From DASSBG01 sp963800395 (GTDB taxonomy: Bacteria > Pseudomonadota > Gammaproteobacteria > Xanthomonadales > Rhodanobacteraceae): a stretch of DNA of 64,000 nt. The notes beneath the pieces are model-generated. The model made no database searches and had not been told where the DNA came from. It saw nothing but the letters and a program-made list of their open reading frames with translations. Shown one piece after another: positions 62,177-64,000 of the stretch; the first letter of the stretch is position 1; each line of letters begins with the position of its first letter. The stretch lies in contig CAWDBD010000014.1 of assembly GCA_963800395.1 (NCBI GenBank), forward strand, positions 372,001 to 436,000. The letters run 5' to 3'. The translations under genes and the position numbers were made by a program.

Positions 62177-62214
62177 GGGACTCGGGACTCGGGACTCGGG
62201 ACTCGGGGCTCGGG
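62177..62214 (+). repeat. Heptamer array after DUF2065 gene
   Basis: GGGACTC repeated four times, then GGGGCTC and GGG. In gene orientation this matches the array after suhB, unit for unit over most of its length. Confidence 0.88.
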
Positions 62215-62232
62215 CAGCGAGATGACATAACG

Positions 62233-62348
62233 CCGTCATCCTGGGGCCGAGCGCAGCGAGGAACCCGGGATCCATAGGCGGTATGCGAGAATGGCTCCAA
62301 TTTTGAAATGGATCCCGGGTTCCGCCTGCGGCGGCCCAGGGATGACGA
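62233..62348. repeat. Inverted REP doublet before purA
   Basis: GTCATCCTGGGGCCGAGCGC...GGGATCC at 62233-62275 and inverted AATGGATCCCGGGTTCCGCC...GGATGACG at 62307-62348. Together with the heptamers this fills the 306-bp DUF2065-purA gap; no gene is seen. Confidence 0.8.
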
Positions 62349-62478
62349 AACCGTGGGACCGGCGCCCGGACACGCGGACGCATGACGCCATCACGTTCCG
62401 GTTGCGATCAAGCGGATGGCAACCTCAAACGAAGTCGCCCCACCGGCAAGGGGCTGAAACGAATCGGGATTATTCAAG

Positions 62479-63771
<1,293 letters not shown>

Positions 63772-63852
63772 GGGCCATGTTGCTGCTGGCGTGTCCTGAT
63801 GATGATGGGCTTCGGTGAGTGTTGCATGAATCGGGACCGTGGCCGCACACTG

Positions 63853-63986
63853 CCGTCATCCTGGGGCCGCCGCAGGCGGAACCCGGGATCCATTTTGAAT
63901 GCCATCGATTGACCCACTGCGGCAGGTTGAGCGTTCCGGAAAATGGATCCCGGGTTACTCGCTTCGCTCGGCCCCAGGATGACGAA
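63853..63986. repeat. Inverted REP doublet after purA
   Basis: GTCATCCTGGGGCCGCCGC...GGGATCCATTT at 63853-63895 and inverted AAATGGATCCCGGGTTACTC...CCCAGGATGAC at 63940-63986. The left unit is almost identical to that at 36177. No gene follows in the window. Confidence 0.8.
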
Positions 63987-64000
63987 GCTTGGGGATTGAA

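Overview
The window is high-GC DNA from a gammaproteobacterium, most likely of the order Lysobacterales (Xanthomonadales). Evidence for this is a FimX-like REC-PAS-degenerate GGDEF-degenerate EAL protein, a class I fructose-bisphosphate aldolase, the mtaD-ubiG-mupP order, divergent suhB/trmJ, a LysR gene divergent from aceB-aceA, trxB divergent from ald-ftsK, and many intergenic REP-type hairpins of the GTCATCC...GGGATCC kind. The rank below order cannot be told from the sequence. No rRNA, tRNA, CRISPR array or intact transposase gene was recognised.

Layout. 0-2.7 kb (minus): a LytS/LytTR two-component pair behind a CcsA/YpjD-like membrane protein. 2.8-6.8 kb (plus): ffh, then rpsP-rimM-trmD-rplS, with two perfect 163-bp mobile palindromes between rimM and trmD. 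6.8-12.1 kb (minus): a BlaR1-like peptidase with TonB domain, its BlaI repressor, a FimX-like protein and epmB; efp lies divergently. 12.7-13.2 kb: five 84-bp REP/hairpin units. 13.2-17.9 kb (plus): mtaD, ubiG (with a duplicated 5' end), mupP, a phytoene/squalene-synthase-like gene and folE2. 18-25 kb (minus): a DUF1501/DUF1800 pair, murB-pyrD, an SDR, a small ORF and maiA. 25.1-29.7 kb (plus): pgk, an ECF-like sigma factor and a frameshifted Ser/Thr kinase with TPR-like C-terminus. 29.7-38.5 kb: a secreted beta-helix protein, an outer-membrane barrel, fba, a TonB-C-like protein, pyk, an ArsR-type regulator, a stack of mobile palindromes, gap and a secreted Sel1-like protein. 38.7-43.3 kb: tgt-yajC-secD-secF. 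43.5-44.1 kb: more palindromes. 44.1-52.7 kb: suhB, trmJ, the LysR/aceB/aceA glyoxylate shunt, trxB and ald. 52.7-63.8 kb: ftsK, queA, a ~0.6-kb structured non-coding element, miaA (inverted), hfq-hflX-hflK-hflC-DUF2065 and purA.

Most genes are core housekeeping: translation and protein targeting (ffh, rpsP, rplS, trmD, rimM, efp/epmB, tgt, queA, miaA, sec genes), central carbon metabolism (gap, pgk, pyk, fba, aceA, aceB), cofactors and envelope (ubiG, folE2, mupP, murB, ftsK). The unusual content is mainly between genes. There are at least six insertions of long nested palindromes, most bounded by CTAG and two of them starting exactly on a TAG stop codon. There are also REP doublets, two heptamer arrays placed directly after stop codons, the 84-bp array, and a ~594-bp nested hairpin region beside an inverted miaA.

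Four genes carry apparent single-base frameshifts (the kinase with three, aceB, aceA, miaA). Because aceB, aceA and miaA are normally needed and otherwise intact, these may be sequencing or assembly indels; the kinase could be a true pseudogene.
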